Notes: generated from the sequence alone by a model not told the origin. Positions 15,452 to 23,785 are shown, numbered from the stretch's first letter. The stretch is 34,750 nt of DNA from Rhizobium sophorae (GCF_013087515.1 NZ_JABFCN010000042.1:1-34750), one strand, 5' to 3'. Made by a program: numbers and translations.

Positions 15452-16525
15452 ATGAAGCCGATAGAGCCACATTCCGCCAAGCGTCCCTTGCGGGTCAGCA
15501 TCGTCGCGTTTCCGGAATGCGACCCCTCGATCATGTACGGCATCTTCGACACGCTCTGGATCGCCGGCGCCAACTGGAAAAGCAGCTCGAACGAGCCGAC
15601 GAGCGAGGTCATGTTCGCGCCGCGCCTGGTTGCCGCCGAGCCCGGCCCGCTGAGGCTGATCACCGGCGTGACGATCATGCCGCAGGAGACGATCGACGAC
15701 ATCGAGGAGACTGATTACGTCCTCGTCCCGAACGTCCTCGTCGACACGCCCGAAACCGTCCGCGCGCTCGACCGCAGGTTGCTCAACTGGATTGTTGAGA
15801 TGCACCGGCGTGGCGCGCGGCTGCTGGCGGCCTGCGGCGGCTCAATCGTGCTTGCCGAAGCCGGGCTGCTGGAGGGACAGCCGGCGACGACGCACTGGAT
15901 GTATGCGCCGCTGTTTCGCAGCCAGTTTCCGAATGTGGAACTTAAGGAAGAGCGCATCCTGGTCCAGGCCGGCGCTGGTCATTCTATCGTCTGTGCCGGC
16001 GGAGCATCATCCTGGCAGGACCTGACGCTCTTCCTCATTGCCCGGCATGCCGGAACGGCGGAAGCCATCCGCATATCGAAGATCTTCCTCTATCAATGGC
16101 ATCGCGATGGCCAGCTGCCCTACGCCTCGATGATCGCCAATGCCGATCACGGCGACGCCGTGGTGAAGAAATGCCAGGAATATGCCCCCCTTCACTATCA
16201 GTCGGCCGACATCGTCTCCGAGCTGCTCAGGCTTTCCGGCCTGCCGAAGCGGTCCTTCGACCGCCGGTTCAGGAAGGCGACGGGTTATTCGCCGCTCGAA
16301 TATATCCAGTGGCTGCGGGTCGAGGAAGCCAAGCAGATGCTTGAAATGGAGGACAGGCCGATCGAGGAGATCGCGCTCGAAGTCGGCTATTCCGACCTCG
16401 CCTCGTTCCGCCGCCTGTTTCGCAAGCTGGCAGGCCTGACGCCCGGTGAATATCGCCGCCGTTTCAGGCTGCCCGCCAACGTCGAGGCGGCGCTGCAAGC
16501 AGTGGCGCCGATGGCGCGTGCCTGA
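15452..16525 (+). CDS. GlxA-type transcriptional regulator (DJ-1/PfpI-like plus AraC HTH)
   Basis: 357 aa from the ATG at 15452. An ATG at 15443 is almost as good; AGG at 15440-15442 fits the later one. Residues 10-190 are a DJ-1/PfpI-like (class I glutamine-amidotransferase fold) domain with Cys128 in LLAACGGS and the TTHW segment at 146-149, used in this family for ligand sensing. Residues 250-340 are the AraC double helix-turn-helix ending in EIALEVGYSDLASFRRLFRK. It should activate or repress nearby genes in response to a small molecule. The divergent methyltransferase (15354) is the obvious candidate target. The stop at 16525 is followed by a strong hairpin. Confidence 0.9.
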   Translation: MKPIEPHSAKRPLRVSIVAFPECDPSIMYGIFDTLWIAGANWKSSSNEPTSEVMFAPRLVAAEPGPLRLITGVTIMPQETIDDIEETDYVLVPNVLVDTPETVRALDRRLLNWIVEMHRRGARLLAACGGSIVLAEAGLLEGQPATTHWMYAPLFRSQFPNVELKEERILVQAGAGHSIVCAGGASSWQDLTLFLIARHAGTAEAIRISKIFLYQWHRDGQLPYASMIANADHGDAVVKKCQEYAPLHYQSADIVSELLRLSGLPKRSFDRRFRKATGYSPLEYIQWLRVEEAKQMLEMEDRPIEEIALEVGYSDLASFRRLFRKLAGLTPGEYRRRFRLPANVEAALQAVAPMARA

Positions 16526-16550
16526 ATACGATGCCTCGTTCGCCGCGTTC

Positions 16551-16578
16551 GGAAAGCGGATCGAGCCGATCCGCTTCC
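16551..16578. terminator. Bidirectional terminator between convergent genes
   Basis: GGAAAGCGGATCG and CGATCCGCTTCC pair with one bulged A and a 3-nt loop, a stem of about 12 bp, between the stops of the AraC-type and NmrA-like genes. The stem ends in AA/TT on its flanks and is followed by TTCC. Terminators serving both strands are expected at such convergent ends. Confidence 0.7.
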
Positions 16579-16633
16579 TTCCATATATCACCAGCCGGTG
16601 ACGCCAATCGCATCACCCGGTGTCACGGCGAAC

Positions 16634-17515
16634 TCAGCCGGCGGCCTTGTCGACAACACTCCAATCAAACCCCTTCGCCCAGCCGGCATAACGATGCCAG
16701 CCAACCTCAGGAAAATCCCGGCGGAGGGCGGCGATGTCAGCGTCGTAGCCGGTGCGGTCGAACCATTCGAACATCAGCGCCGTATCCTCGCTCTGCTGCC
16801 GTATCGCCGCGATCGGCAATTCCTGGTAGCGGAGCGGGCGGCCAAGGACCTCGGATAGGGTCTTCGCCTGCTGCTCGCCCGACAATTCGTCGCCGGCAAT
16901 ATCGAAACGCTTGCCGAACACCTGCTCACGCCGCTCGGCCAGTGCTGCCACGAAAGCGCCGATGTCATCGATGGTGATCTGTTGCAGCACGCGGGCGGGC
17001 GGCAGGGCGGCGGCATAGACGCCCTGGCGCAGGCCGTCGATCGCCCAGGGCGCCACGGTGTTTTCCATGAAGGCGACGGGCGCGCTGATCGTGTAGGGAA
17101 TGCCGAGGCCGGCGATATGCTGCTCGACGAGATACTTGCTGTCGAAATGCGGAATGCCGGTCTTCTTGTCGGCATCGCCGACGGAGGAATAGATCAGGTG
17201 GCCGATGCCGGCGGCCTTTGCCGCATCGGCAGCAAGGATGCCCTGGCGCGTTTCCGCTTCCACTCCGGCCTCGTAGCTGTTGCCCATCAGGAACATCGTG
17301 TCGACGCCGCTTGCGGCCTTCACGACCGATGCGCCGTCATCAAGATTGCCTGTGACGACTTCGACCCCTGCCGCGGCCAGCCGCTTCGCGCCGTCGCTGT
17401 CAGGCTTGCGCGAGATCGCCCTGACGCGATGTCCCCGCGCGATCAGGGCGCGCACGACCGCGCCGCCCTGCTGGCCGGTGGCGCCGGTGACCAGAACGCT
17501 TCTTATATTGCTCAT
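16634..17515 (-). CDS. NmrA-like NAD(P)-binding oxidoreductase
   Basis: 293 aa from the ATG at 17515, with AAGGAG about 8 nt upstream. A longer frame to 17785 runs back through the divergent LysR gene and is not used. The Rossmann motif is GATGQQGG at residues 11-18. It is followed by ARGHRVRAISRKP (strand 2, whose Arg/Lys suggests NADPH) and VEVVTGNLDD. NmrA-like proteins of this length are atypical SDRs, some of which reduce quinones (QOR2 type) and others of which only sense NAD(P). The catalytic YxxxK of classical SDRs is not evident. The divergent LysR gene shares its promoter region and probably regulates it. Confidence 0.88.
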   Translation of the reverse strand: MSNIRSVLVTGATGQQGGAVVRALIARGHRVRAISRKPDSDGAKRLAAAGVEVVTGNLDDGASVVKAASGVDTMFLMGNSYEAGVEAETRQGILAADAAKAAGIGHLIYSSVGDADKKTGIPHFDSKYLVEQHIAGLGIPYTISAPVAFMENTVAPWAIDGLRQGVYAAALPPARVLQQITIDDIGAFVAALAERREQVFGKRFDIAGDELSGEQQAKTLSEVLGRPLRYQELPIAAIRQQSEDTALMFEWFDRTGYDADIAALRRDFPEVGWHRYAGWAKGFDWSVVDKAAG

Positions 17516-17615
17516 CTGTCTGCTCCTTGTTGTGACCGATGAAGCAAAGTTAGGGCCTGTCGTATTGAACCATAATGGCATATAATTGGAAAACATCGTG
17601 CCATCCCAGGATACA
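17516..17615. promoter_or_regulatory. Shared control region of nmrA-like and lysR genes
   Basis: The 100-bp gap holds TATAAT at 17581-17586, a perfect -10 for the LysR gene, and a symmetric CCATAATGG around 17570-17578 that may be part of a LysR-type T-N11-A site. No good -35 is seen at the right spacing. The -10 overlaps the alternative TTG start at 17586, which argues for the later ATG of lysR. Confidence 0.4.
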
Positions 17616-18602
17616 ATGCTCGATCTCAACGATATCATGATCTTCGCCCGAGTCGTCGAAGCGGGCAGCTTCACCGCCGCCGCGCGCTTGCTCGGCATGC
17701 CGAAGACGACGGTCAGCCGCCGCATCGCCGAGCTGGAACGCGAACTCGGCGTGCGGCTGCTGCAGCGCACGACCCGCAGCCTCAACCCGACGGCTTCAGG
17801 GCGTCTCTATTACGAAGAAAGCAGCCAGGCGCTGCGCACCATCGAAGGCGCCAACCAGCGGCTTGCGGAAGCGCGTTTGGAGCCTGCCGGCACGATCCGT
17901 ATATCGGCGCCGGTCGGCTTCGGCGGCCACTTCCTCCAGGATGCGATCTTCGAATTTCTTTCGACCTACCCGAAGACGAGGGTCGAACTGCGCCTGACCG
18001 ACGACAGGCTGAACCTCGTCGAAAGCGGTATAGACCTCGCGTTCCGCACCGGCGTCCTCGAAGATTCTACCTTGGTCGCCCGCAAACTCGGCTCGATGTA
18101 CCGCGTTCTCTGCGCAAGCCCAGATTATCTCGCCCGCTGCGGCCCGCCCGCTGCGCCTGAAGATCTCGTCCGCCACGACTGCGTCATCGCCGGCCAGGCC
18201 GCCCATGCGCAATGGTTGCTGGAAGGTCCGCACGGTCAGGAAACGGTCGCGGTTTCGGGCCGCTTCGCCGCCAACGAGATGCAGGCGGTGATGGCCGCCG
18301 CGATCGCCGGCCATGGCATCGCCCAATTGCCGCACCGATTCGCCGAAGCCTGCATCAAGGACGGGCGGCTGCGCCGCGTTCTCGACGGCTACACGACGCC
18401 GGCCGGCGGCCTGCACGTCGTCTATCCCAGCAGCCGGCACCTGCCGCCTTTGGTCAAGGCATTCATCGAGCTGGCCGTCAGACGGCTGAACGCCACGGGA
18501 ACCGCCGGCGGCGATGAATTCGCGATCGTCTCGCGCTTGGGCGCTGAGGAACCGGAAGTCCTCACTGCCAAAGGAAGTCCGGCCCCGTGCTCTGGGAGGT
18601 AA
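17616..18602 (+). CDS. LysR family transcriptional regulator
   Basis: 328 aa from the ATG at 17616, preceded by AGGA at 5 nt. The upstream TTG at 17586 is rejected because it overlaps a -10 box. The winged helix is residues 1-60 (FARVVEAGSFTAAARLLGMPKTT, then RRIAELE). The effector domain is about 90-295, with the family segments GFGGHFL and DLAFRTG. It lies divergent from the NmrA-like oxidoreductase, the usual position of a LysR protein relative to its target. The last 25 residues are poorly conserved, and its 3' end overlaps the convergent lipoprotein gene by 41 bp. The inducer is unknown. Confidence 0.9.
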   Translation: MLDLNDIMIFARVVEAGSFTAAARLLGMPKTTVSRRIAELERELGVRLLQRTTRSLNPTASGRLYYEESSQALRTIEGANQRLAEARLEPAGTIRISAPVGFGGHFLQDAIFEFLSTYPKTRVELRLTDDRLNLVESGIDLAFRTGVLEDSTLVARKLGSMYRVLCASPDYLARCGPPAAPEDLVRHDCVIAGQAAHAQWLLEGPHGQETVAVSGRFAANEMQAVMAAAIAGHGIAQLPHRFAEACIKDGRLRRVLDGYTTPAGGLHVVYPSSRHLPPLVKAFIELAVRRLNATGTAGGDEFAIVSRLGAEEPEVLTAKGSPAPCSGR

Positions 18603-18813
18603 GCTTGAGGGTTCCGTCCCGCTGGACCACGTAAGTCTCGAACACACGGTAGCCAAAATCGCCAAGAAAGGTATTCTTGACCACCGTTCCCGGACGGTAG
18701 GGTGACCGGATGACCTTTTCGCCATAGGTGAGGCTGCCGGGAAGAGGCTGCGGATCCCCTGCGCTGGCGCAGGCCGAGAGAGCGAAGAGAACGGCAAGGA
18801 GCGCGTGTTTCAT
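18562..18813 (-). CDS. Small lipoprotein, hypothetical
   Basis: 83 aa from the ATG at 18813, with GAGGAG about 10 nt upstream. The first 15 residues are a type II signal ending in the lipobox LSAC, with Cys15 as the lipid-bearing residue. The mature part (SLTYGEKVIRSPYRPGTVVKN, then a short beta-rich tail) resembles small outer-membrane lipoproteins of rhizobia without a named function. It converges with lysR and the two coding regions overlap by 41 bp. Function unknown. Confidence 0.7.
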   Translation of the reverse strand: MKHALLAVLFALSACASAGDPQPLPGSLTYGEKVIRSPYRPGTVVKNTFLGDFGYRVFETYVVQRDGTLKLTSQSTGPDFLWQ

Positions 18814-18914
18814 CCGGACTATCTCCTCGGGCAGACGCCAGCGGCCTAACGACGTCGATTTCTTTCTTATCACAACGCCGCCGGTCGCTGTTCACAACGC
18901 AGCGTCACGGCCGG

Positions 18915-19292
18915 TCACAAAGCAGCCTTGCTGCTGTCGAAGTTTCGACGTCGCTCCTCCGCCCGCGAGAGCGCATTGGCAATCCTCTCATCGGTGAAGG
19001 GCTTGGAGATGACATCAAGTGCGCCTTCGATACCATGCCCGACATTCTCGGGACTGCCGGTCACGAAGATGACGTCAACCCGATGGCGGTCGATCAGCCG
19101 GCGTGCGAGTTGGGCGCCGCTCAGCCCATCGGAGAGACTGAGATCGACGAGCGCGACATCGCTTCTTTGAGCGTGGGCGAGAGCCTGCTCCACTGTCGAA
19201 ACCGGCCCAATAGTCTGGTGTCCAGCCTCTTGCGCAATGCGTTCGAGCTCCAGAGCAATAAAATTCTCGTCTTCAACAATCATGACCTTCAT
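18915..19292 (-). CDS. Single-domain response regulator
   Basis: 125 aa, made only of a receiver domain. The acidic pocket is Glu7/Asp8, the phospho-acceptor Asp50 in ALVDLSL, the switch Thr78 in FVTGS and Lys97 in ISKPF. There is no output domain, so it should act by protein contact or as a phosphate sink, as CpdR- or CheY-like proteins do. AGGAGGAGG precedes the ATG at 19292. No histidine kinase is nearby. A degenerate general-stress (EcfG-like) promoter is possible at 19344-19369. Confidence 0.9.
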   Translation of the reverse strand: MKVMIVEDENFIALELERIAQEAGHQTIGPVSTVEQALAHAQRSDVALVDLSLSDGLSGAQLARRLIDRHRVDVIFVTGSPENVGHGIEGALDVISKPFTDERIANALSRAEERRRNFDSSKAAL

Positions 19293-19343
19293 GAATGAGC
19301 CTCCTCCTAGCGTGCTGTCAGGCGCACTACCGGTAGCGGCTAC

Positions 19344-19369
19344 AACGCAACCGTCACCGGAAGGTTTCC
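19344..19369 (-). promoter_or_regulatory. Possible EcfG-type promoter of the response regulator
   Basis: On the minus strand GGAAAC (19364-19369) is followed after 16 nt by CGTT (19344-19347). The alphaproteobacterial general-stress consensus as I recall it is GGAAC-N16/17-CGTT, so this is one base off in the -35. The -10 lies about 50 bp before the ATG of the response regulator. Confidence 0.3.
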
Positions 19370-19421
19370 ACTTTGAGAAGAATGTTGGCGATCGGCGGGC
19401 AGCGCCACGTTACCGGTTCTG

Positions 19422-19787
19422 CTATTCGTCCTTGTGGAGGAACCAGCCGATGGCGCGGTCGCTCCGGCATCGGGAAAGCGCCAATTGCCGCACGGAATGA
19501 ATTCGGGTAATCGCCCCTTCGTCATCCGTATCGACGTTCATGCAGGCGCAGGCATAGCCGTGACCCGCATTCGTGTAGACATATTCGCCGCGCGTCATGT
19601 CGGGAATCTCATCCATTCCCTTAGCCGTGGGACCGCCTGTATTGTCCATGATGCTCCAGCCGCCGTCGGCATCGTTCAGCGACCAGGTCCGCGCGGCGGT
19701 ATTATCCAGCCAGCCGCAGCGCTGCTCGGCCTGCGCCGCGGCGGACGCAAGCAAAATCACCAGAACATGCGCAGTCAATCTGGTCAT
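19422..19787 (-). CDS. DUF4087 family exported protein
   Basis: 121 aa from the ATG at 19787, with GGAGGGG about 4 nt upstream; a GTG four codons earlier overlaps that site. Residues 1-20 are a signal peptide ending AAAQA. The mature part has the DUF4087 signature: CGWLDNTAARTWSLNDADGGW at the start, YVYTNAGHGYACACMNV in the middle and SRC near the end. The conserved cysteines suggest a disulfide-bonded periplasmic protein. It stands alone. Function not known. Confidence 0.82.
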   Translation of the reverse strand: MTRLTAHVLVILLASAAAQAEQRCGWLDNTAARTWSLNDADGGWSIMDNTGGPTAKGMDEIPDMTRGEYVYTNAGHGYACACMNVDTDDEGAITRIHSVRQLALSRCRSDRAIGWFLHKDE

Positions 19788-19809
19788 CGGCCCCTCCACG
19801 CACCACTAT

Positions 19810-19876
19810 GCGTTCGACGGACAAGGCATCGCCCCCAAAGCGAAAGACCGTATCACCGCAGCCGTCCGTCGAACGC
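19810..19876. repeat. 13-bp perfect inverted repeat
   Basis: GCGTTCGACGGAC (19810-19822) and GTCCGTCGAACGC (19864-19876) are exact reverse complements with 41 bp between them. They lie between the PLD-like gene stop and the DUF4087 start, both on the minus strand. The pair could fold into a long RNA hairpin in the readthrough transcript or serve as a protein site. No T-run follows. Confidence 0.6.
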
Positions 19877-19944
19877 CTGTTGCGCCTTTTCGATATCGCC
19901 CGGGTGGAATGGTTGAGGTTTAAGGGCCGTCGTGACCGGCAACA

Positions 19945-21705
19945 TTACTCCGCCCGCGAAAACAGCTCCCGGTCGCGGGCGCGGATGGGGTCGGTCCAGT
20001 CGCGCTCGAACCAGGGGGTGCCGCCGGGCTGGGGCGGACGTTTCAGCTCCAGCGGGCGGGCGGTGCCCTCGTCCGCTTCGGAGGCGACGCGGAAGATGTA
20101 GTGGTCGTACATCCGGAGCGCCTCGATCATATAGCTGGTCGCCACAGTCCGGTCACGGACGAGAACCAGGTTCTCGCCGTTCTCGTCATCGGCGGGTTCG
20201 GAGAAATTGTAGGAGCCGAGATAGACCCGCGCCGTCGGCTTGTCGAAGTCGAGCACGACGAACTTGTGGTGCATGCGCGTGCCGCGCTGGTTGCCATCGA
20301 CACCGGCAAGGCCCGAGGGCTCGGTCAGGAAGGGCGGCGGCACGTTGCCGGTGAGCGCTGCCGAGCGCACCACCCTTTGGCGTTTGTCGGGGCTCATGAC
20401 GGTGAGGCCGAGATTGCCCGCCCGCACCTCGGCATCGGCGATGCCCATGACATGCATTCCGGGACGCTCCAGGGCGCGCCCCAATGCCGGGCCGATCGCC
20501 CCCCTGGTCATCTGGCCGAGGAAGGCGAGCGAGAAGAATACGCTCGACTGGGCGGTATCGATATCGGCGCCGATTTCATCAAGCCGGCCATTGGCGGCGC
20601 TGTGCGGGGAGAAAGCAACCTTGGCGTCGACGCCGGCAAGGCCGAGATCGATCCAGCCGGCGGAACTTGGCGAGTCGCGGAAATCCTCGGCGCGATTGGC
20701 GGTGAAATAGCTCTCGAAGGCGGTGAAATAATCGTCGATCGCCTTGTCGCTATGAACGGCGAGGCTGTTGTTCGACTGCACGTAGAGACCGCGCCAGCTG
20801 AGATTGGTCGAGCCGTAGAGCACCGTCGAGATGCCGCCGCCGCTGACCGCGATCGACTTCTGGTGCTGCAGGTTGGCCATATGCTGGCGCTTGACGTTGG
20901 CGGCACCCGCCGAGGCGATCAGCCGCTCCGCGGCCCGCGTCTCGGGTGAATCCGGGCGGCCGTGGCCCTCGGTGCGGTTGCTGTCGTCGATGATGATCTT
21001 GAGCTTGTCCCCCAGCGCCTCCAGCCGGGTGACCACCTCGGGCAGGTTGAGGTCATAGGCGATGACGCGCACCTCGGCGCCGACATCGTGAGCCCTGTCG
21101 AGCAGATCGAGCGTTTCCGCCCGCGCCTCGAAGCCCATCCAGGCAAGCGCCCGCTCGGCATTCGCATGGGTCGGCACGAAATCCAGCCCCTGGTCGCCAT
21201 TCGGCGGCACCAGCGTGACGATCGTCGGCTCGCCGGCGGCAAAATTGCGAACGAAAGCCTGCGACGAGACGAAGCCGCGGGTGAAGGCGACGTTGAGCTT
21301 GCCGGGAATGGTCTCGCGCATCAGCGCCAGTTCCGCCTCCTGCGCCTCGCCCGATGTCAGCACGCCGGCGGCATCCATGAACTTTGGCGTGATGCGATAG
21401 ATAAACTTGCCCGGCAGATCGGCATTGAAGGGAAAATGCACCCAGCGAAACTTCTGGATCGGCGCCTCGGTGGTGCGGATGCCGTCTTCGGGAACCGGCT
21501 GGTCGGGAAAGCCGATACGGTTGCGCACCGTCTTGAAGAAATCCGTGCCCGGCTCGCGATACTGGATGGCGAATCCGACGAAATCGGCCGGCGGCCGACC
21601 GTCCTTCCAGTCCATGCCGAGCAGCACCATGCCATCGCCGCGATGGATGGTCAGCGCAAAGAGCGCAGCCGCATTCCCTCCGGTCACACGAAAATCCATA
21701 TCCAT
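19945..21705 (-). CDS. Phospholipase D-like protein with one degenerate HKD motif
   Basis: 586 aa. The C-terminal half is a PLD-type double domain. The second HKD motif is intact: His479, Lys481, Asp486, with a GSYN segment after it. The first, LQHQKSIAV at 280-288, keeps His281 and Lys283, but the expected Asp is Ser288. A GSTN segment follows at 298-301. The N-terminal 130 residues are a beta-rich region resembling a fibronectin-type fold. PLD enzymes cleave or transfer phosphodiesters (phospholipids or nucleic acid). No signal peptide is seen. AGGGGAGG precedes the ATG at 21705; an ATG two codons later is an alternative. It is isolated, with no partner such as a helicase, so a defence role is not supported. 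Confidence 0.85.
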   Translation of the reverse strand: MDMDFRVTGGNAAALFALTIHRGDGMVLLGMDWKDGRPPADFVGFAIQYREPGTDFFKTVRNRIGFPDQPVPEDGIRTTEAPIQKFRWVHFPFNADLPGKFIYRITPKFMDAAGVLTSGEAQEAELALMRETIPGKLNVAFTRGFVSSQAFVRNFAAGEPTIVTLVPPNGDQGLDFVPTHANAERALAWMGFEARAETLDLLDRAHDVGAEVRVIAYDLNLPEVVTRLEALGDKLKIIIDDSNRTEGHGRPDSPETRAAERLIASAGAANVKRQHMANLQHQKSIAVSGGGISTVLYGSTNLSWRGLYVQSNNSLAVHSDKAIDDYFTAFESYFTANRAEDFRDSPSSAGWIDLGLAGVDAKVAFSPHSAANGRLDEIGADIDTAQSSVFFSLAFLGQMTRGAIGPALGRALERPGMHVMGIADAEVRAGNLGLTVMSPDKRQRVVRSAALTGNVPPPFLTEPSGLAGVDGNQRGTRMHHKFVVLDFDKPTARVYLGSYNFSEPADDENGENLVLVRDRTVATSYMIEALRMYDHYIFRVASEADEGTARPLELKRPPQPGGTPWFERDWTDPIRARDRELFSRAE

Positions 21706-21967
21706 GCCCGCCTCCCCTCAAAATCGGAGGAAATGTAGCATGGTTCCATGACAGTAAGGAGATATGTCGGTGACATTTTGCCCGCAGAAGGTGCAGGGGG
21801 CGACGGCATGGCGCAAGCCCGTTCTGGGATAGCGCGCCCCGTCGCACGATCTTCAGCCAAGGTGAGCACGCTGAGCCCTACCACTCCGAAAAGACCGCCG
21901 AAATAAATCTCAGGCGGACCGCCGTACCCTCCTGCCCCGGCGGGACGGAGGATACAGCCGGACCCCC

Positions 21968-22756
21968 CTACGGTTTCTCGTTTGCGCTCTCCGCCCTGAA
22001 CGCCGCCTCGCCGGCGTCGGAGACCTCGATCCATTTCTTGTCTGGCTCGGCGTCCGGCACATAGCTATCGTGCCAGTTCCACCACTTGTAGGTCGGCGTC
22101 TGGGGATAGCCCTCGGGCGAATCCTCCCAGACCTCCTGGCGGCCTAGCGGCGTGATGTCGAGATAGTTCCAGGTGCCGCCCATCTGCTCGTCGCCGCGGT
22201 TGTTGATGAAATAGGTGCGGAAGATGCGCTCGCCGTCGCGGTAGAACACATTGGTGCCGTGCCACTCGTCGACGCCGAAGTCCTTGTCGAAGCTGTCGGT
22301 GATCGTGACCCATGGCATCGTCCAGCCCATCCGCGCCTTCAGCCGTGCAATGTCGGCCTGCGGCGCCCGCGAGGCAAAGACCAGCGTTGTGTCGCGCGCG
22401 TTGAGATGGGCGACATGGGCAACCTGATCGGCGACCATCGAGCAGCCGCGGCAGGCATGTTCGGGCCAGCCGAACACGCCGGGCTCATAGAAGGCGCGGT
22501 AGAGGATGAGCTGGTGTCTGCCTTCGAACAGGTCGAGCAGGCTGACCTTGCCCTGAGGCCCTTCGAACGCATAGGCCTTCTCGACCGCCATCCACGGCAT
22601 ACGCCGGCGCTCGGCGGCAAGCGCGTCGCGGGCGCGGGTCTCAGCCTTTTCCTTGACGAGCAGCTGCCCGCGGGCCGCTTCCCAGGCTTGCGGCGACACG
22701 ACCGGCGGTTTGTGCATCGCTTGTCCGCTTTTTCCATTCTCGGCTGAAGCAGTCAT
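21968..22756 (-). CDS. DUF899 thioredoxin-like protein
   Basis: 262 aa from the ATG at 22756; GAGGAG lies about 10 nt upstream, overlapping an earlier in-frame ATG. DUF899 proteins have a thioredoxin-like fold. Here the conserved pair is Cys102-x-x-Cys105 in ACRGCSMVADQ, followed by the family segments TLVFASRAP, WTMPWVTI and DEWHGTNVFYRDG. A redox role in the cytoplasm is likely, but the substrate is unknown. It is monocistronic, with a 260-bp gap upstream that holds an EcfG-like promoter candidate at 22876-22900. Confidence 0.88.
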   Translation of the reverse strand: MTASAENGKSGQAMHKPPVVSPQAWEAARGQLLVKEKAETRARDALAAERRRMPWMAVEKAYAFEGPQGKVSLLDLFEGRHQLILYRAFYEPGVFGWPEHACRGCSMVADQVAHVAHLNARDTTLVFASRAPQADIARLKARMGWTMPWVTITDSFDKDFGVDEWHGTNVFYRDGERIFRTYFINNRGDEQMGGTWNYLDITPLGRQEVWEDSPEGYPQTPTYKWWNWHDSYVPDAEPDKKWIEVSDAGEAAFRAESANEKP

Positions 22757-22801
22757 GGCTTTCGATCTCCTCATTGGGGCGAATTCCCGCGCCTCCGTGG
22801 T

Positions 22802-22813
22802 GAAGCGCGCTTC
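22802..22813. repeat. 12-bp palindrome upstream of the DUF899 gene
   Basis: GAAGCGCGCTTC is a perfect palindrome about 45 bp upstream of the DUF899 start. It could be an operator, but GC-rich palindromes of this size are not rare in such genomes. Confidence 0.2.
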
Positions 22814-22875
22814 CCTTCGCTGCTCGTTACTCGTTTATGGAGATAGTTTGGCAGCGGATATCGACCACTGGGAGT

Positions 22876-22900
22876 AACAAGTGTGACGCTATTCCGTTCC
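22876..22900 (-). promoter_or_regulatory. Possible EcfG-type promoter for the DUF899 gene
   Basis: On the minus strand GGAAC (22896-22900) is a perfect general-stress -35, followed after 16 nt by TGTT (22876-22879), one base from CGTT. It would give a leader of about 110 nt for the DUF899 gene. Confidence 0.3.
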
Positions 22901-23023
22901 GCGAAGGTTCGCTGAAGGCCGGGGTGCTCCTGCAGGGCATGCCAAGGTCCGAGAGGCAACTGTTGCACTTGCCTGGAAAGGCCGTAGGAATATCGGATCG
23001 GCTGCTGCCTAGGAGGGCGGTTT

Positions 23024-23524
23024 ATGGAAGTCCATGCCATTGGTTCCCGGTCCGACTTCGAAGATGCGCTTGCGCTGATCGATGCTATGGGCAAATGGGA
23101 TGCTGAACAGTCCAGCCAGTTCGGAGTGCCCGAAGTCGAGCTGCTGGAATATGTCTACGGACACACGGTTGAAACCCTGATGGAAAAGTTTCGCGAACCC
23201 GGCGCGGGCTTCTTCCTTGCGCGTGCGGACGGAAATGTCGCCGGCTGCGCTGGCTATTCGAAGTCGAATGATAGCATCGCCGAGTTGCAGAAAATGTATG
23301 TTCGCACCGAAGCACGCGGCAAAGGCGCAGCCAGGGGTCTGATGACCGCCTGCCTGAATGGAATGCGCGATGACGGGTACGATCGCGTGCGGCTGGAAAC
23401 CGTGAGCTTTATGTGTGAGGCCATCGCCCTCTACGAGAGCTTTGGCTTCAAACCCTGCGATCAATTTCGGGAGATTCCCGCGAGCTTACAGCCGATCACG
23501 ATTTTCATGGAGAGGAAGCTCTAG
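23024..23524 (+). CDS. GNAT family N-acetyltransferase
   Basis: 166 aa. The acetyl-CoA loop is in the ELQKMYVRTEARGKGAARGLM segment (about 90-110; RxxGxG/A pattern R98-G99-K100-G101-A102). It is followed by VRLETVSFMCEAIALYESFGF, the usual helix and strand that close the GNAT fold. The call covers transfer of an acetyl group to an amine; the acceptor (a small amine, drug or protein) is unknown. AGGAGGG lies about 7 nt before the ATG at 23024. It stands alone, 38 bp before the cyclase relic. Confidence 0.88.
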   Translation: MEVHAIGSRSDFEDALALIDAMGKWDAEQSSQFGVPEVELLEYVYGHTVETLMEKFREPGAGFFLARADGNVAGCAGYSKSNDSIAELQKMYVRTEARGKGAARGLMTACLNGMRDDGYDRVRLETVSFMCEAIALYESFGFKPCDQFREIPASLQPITIFMERKL

Positions 23525-23561
23525 GAACCGATGCCTGAGTACGGCGAGTGTTCCGGAGCCC

Positions 23562-23785
23562 AACAGGAGAGTTGCCAAAGCCGGCGACTGGCGGAAGCTT
23601 CCCTCCGGCCATGGCGGGCGGATCGCAGGACATCACGACAGACGCCTCGTCCAGGAAGCCCGCCGGGCACGGAAGTGGCACGATCTGCCGCCGTGGCTGT
23701 GACCAGATGCATATGCCGGTCCAGATCGGCGGCCCGCTCGCCCTGCCTTCCGCGCCTTCGGTATCCACCGCAGCGCAAGTGGGGT
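23562..23785 (+). pseudogene. Relic of the 5' end of a class III cyclase gene
   Basis: This stretch is a diverged direct copy of 27452-27655, the 5' part of the cyclase gene 3.9 kb downstream. Matching parts include GAGTTGCCAAA near the start and CAGATGCATATGCC in the middle. At protein level CRRGCDQMHMPVQIGGPLALP matches CRGCWDQMHMPIPIGGPLALP, and DITT matches DMTT. After the LALP codons a missing C shifts the frame, and the rest of the cyclase domain is absent. It is therefore a dead fragment, probably left by duplication and deletion. The copy keeps three A where the living gene has four, which matters for reading that gene. Confidence 0.75.

Noticed and set aside
19945..22756. PLD-like and neighbouring genes as an anti-phage defence island
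   Set aside because: No helicase, nuclease, sensor or mobile-element gene accompanies the PLD-like protein, and the neighbours are unrelated small stress-type genes.
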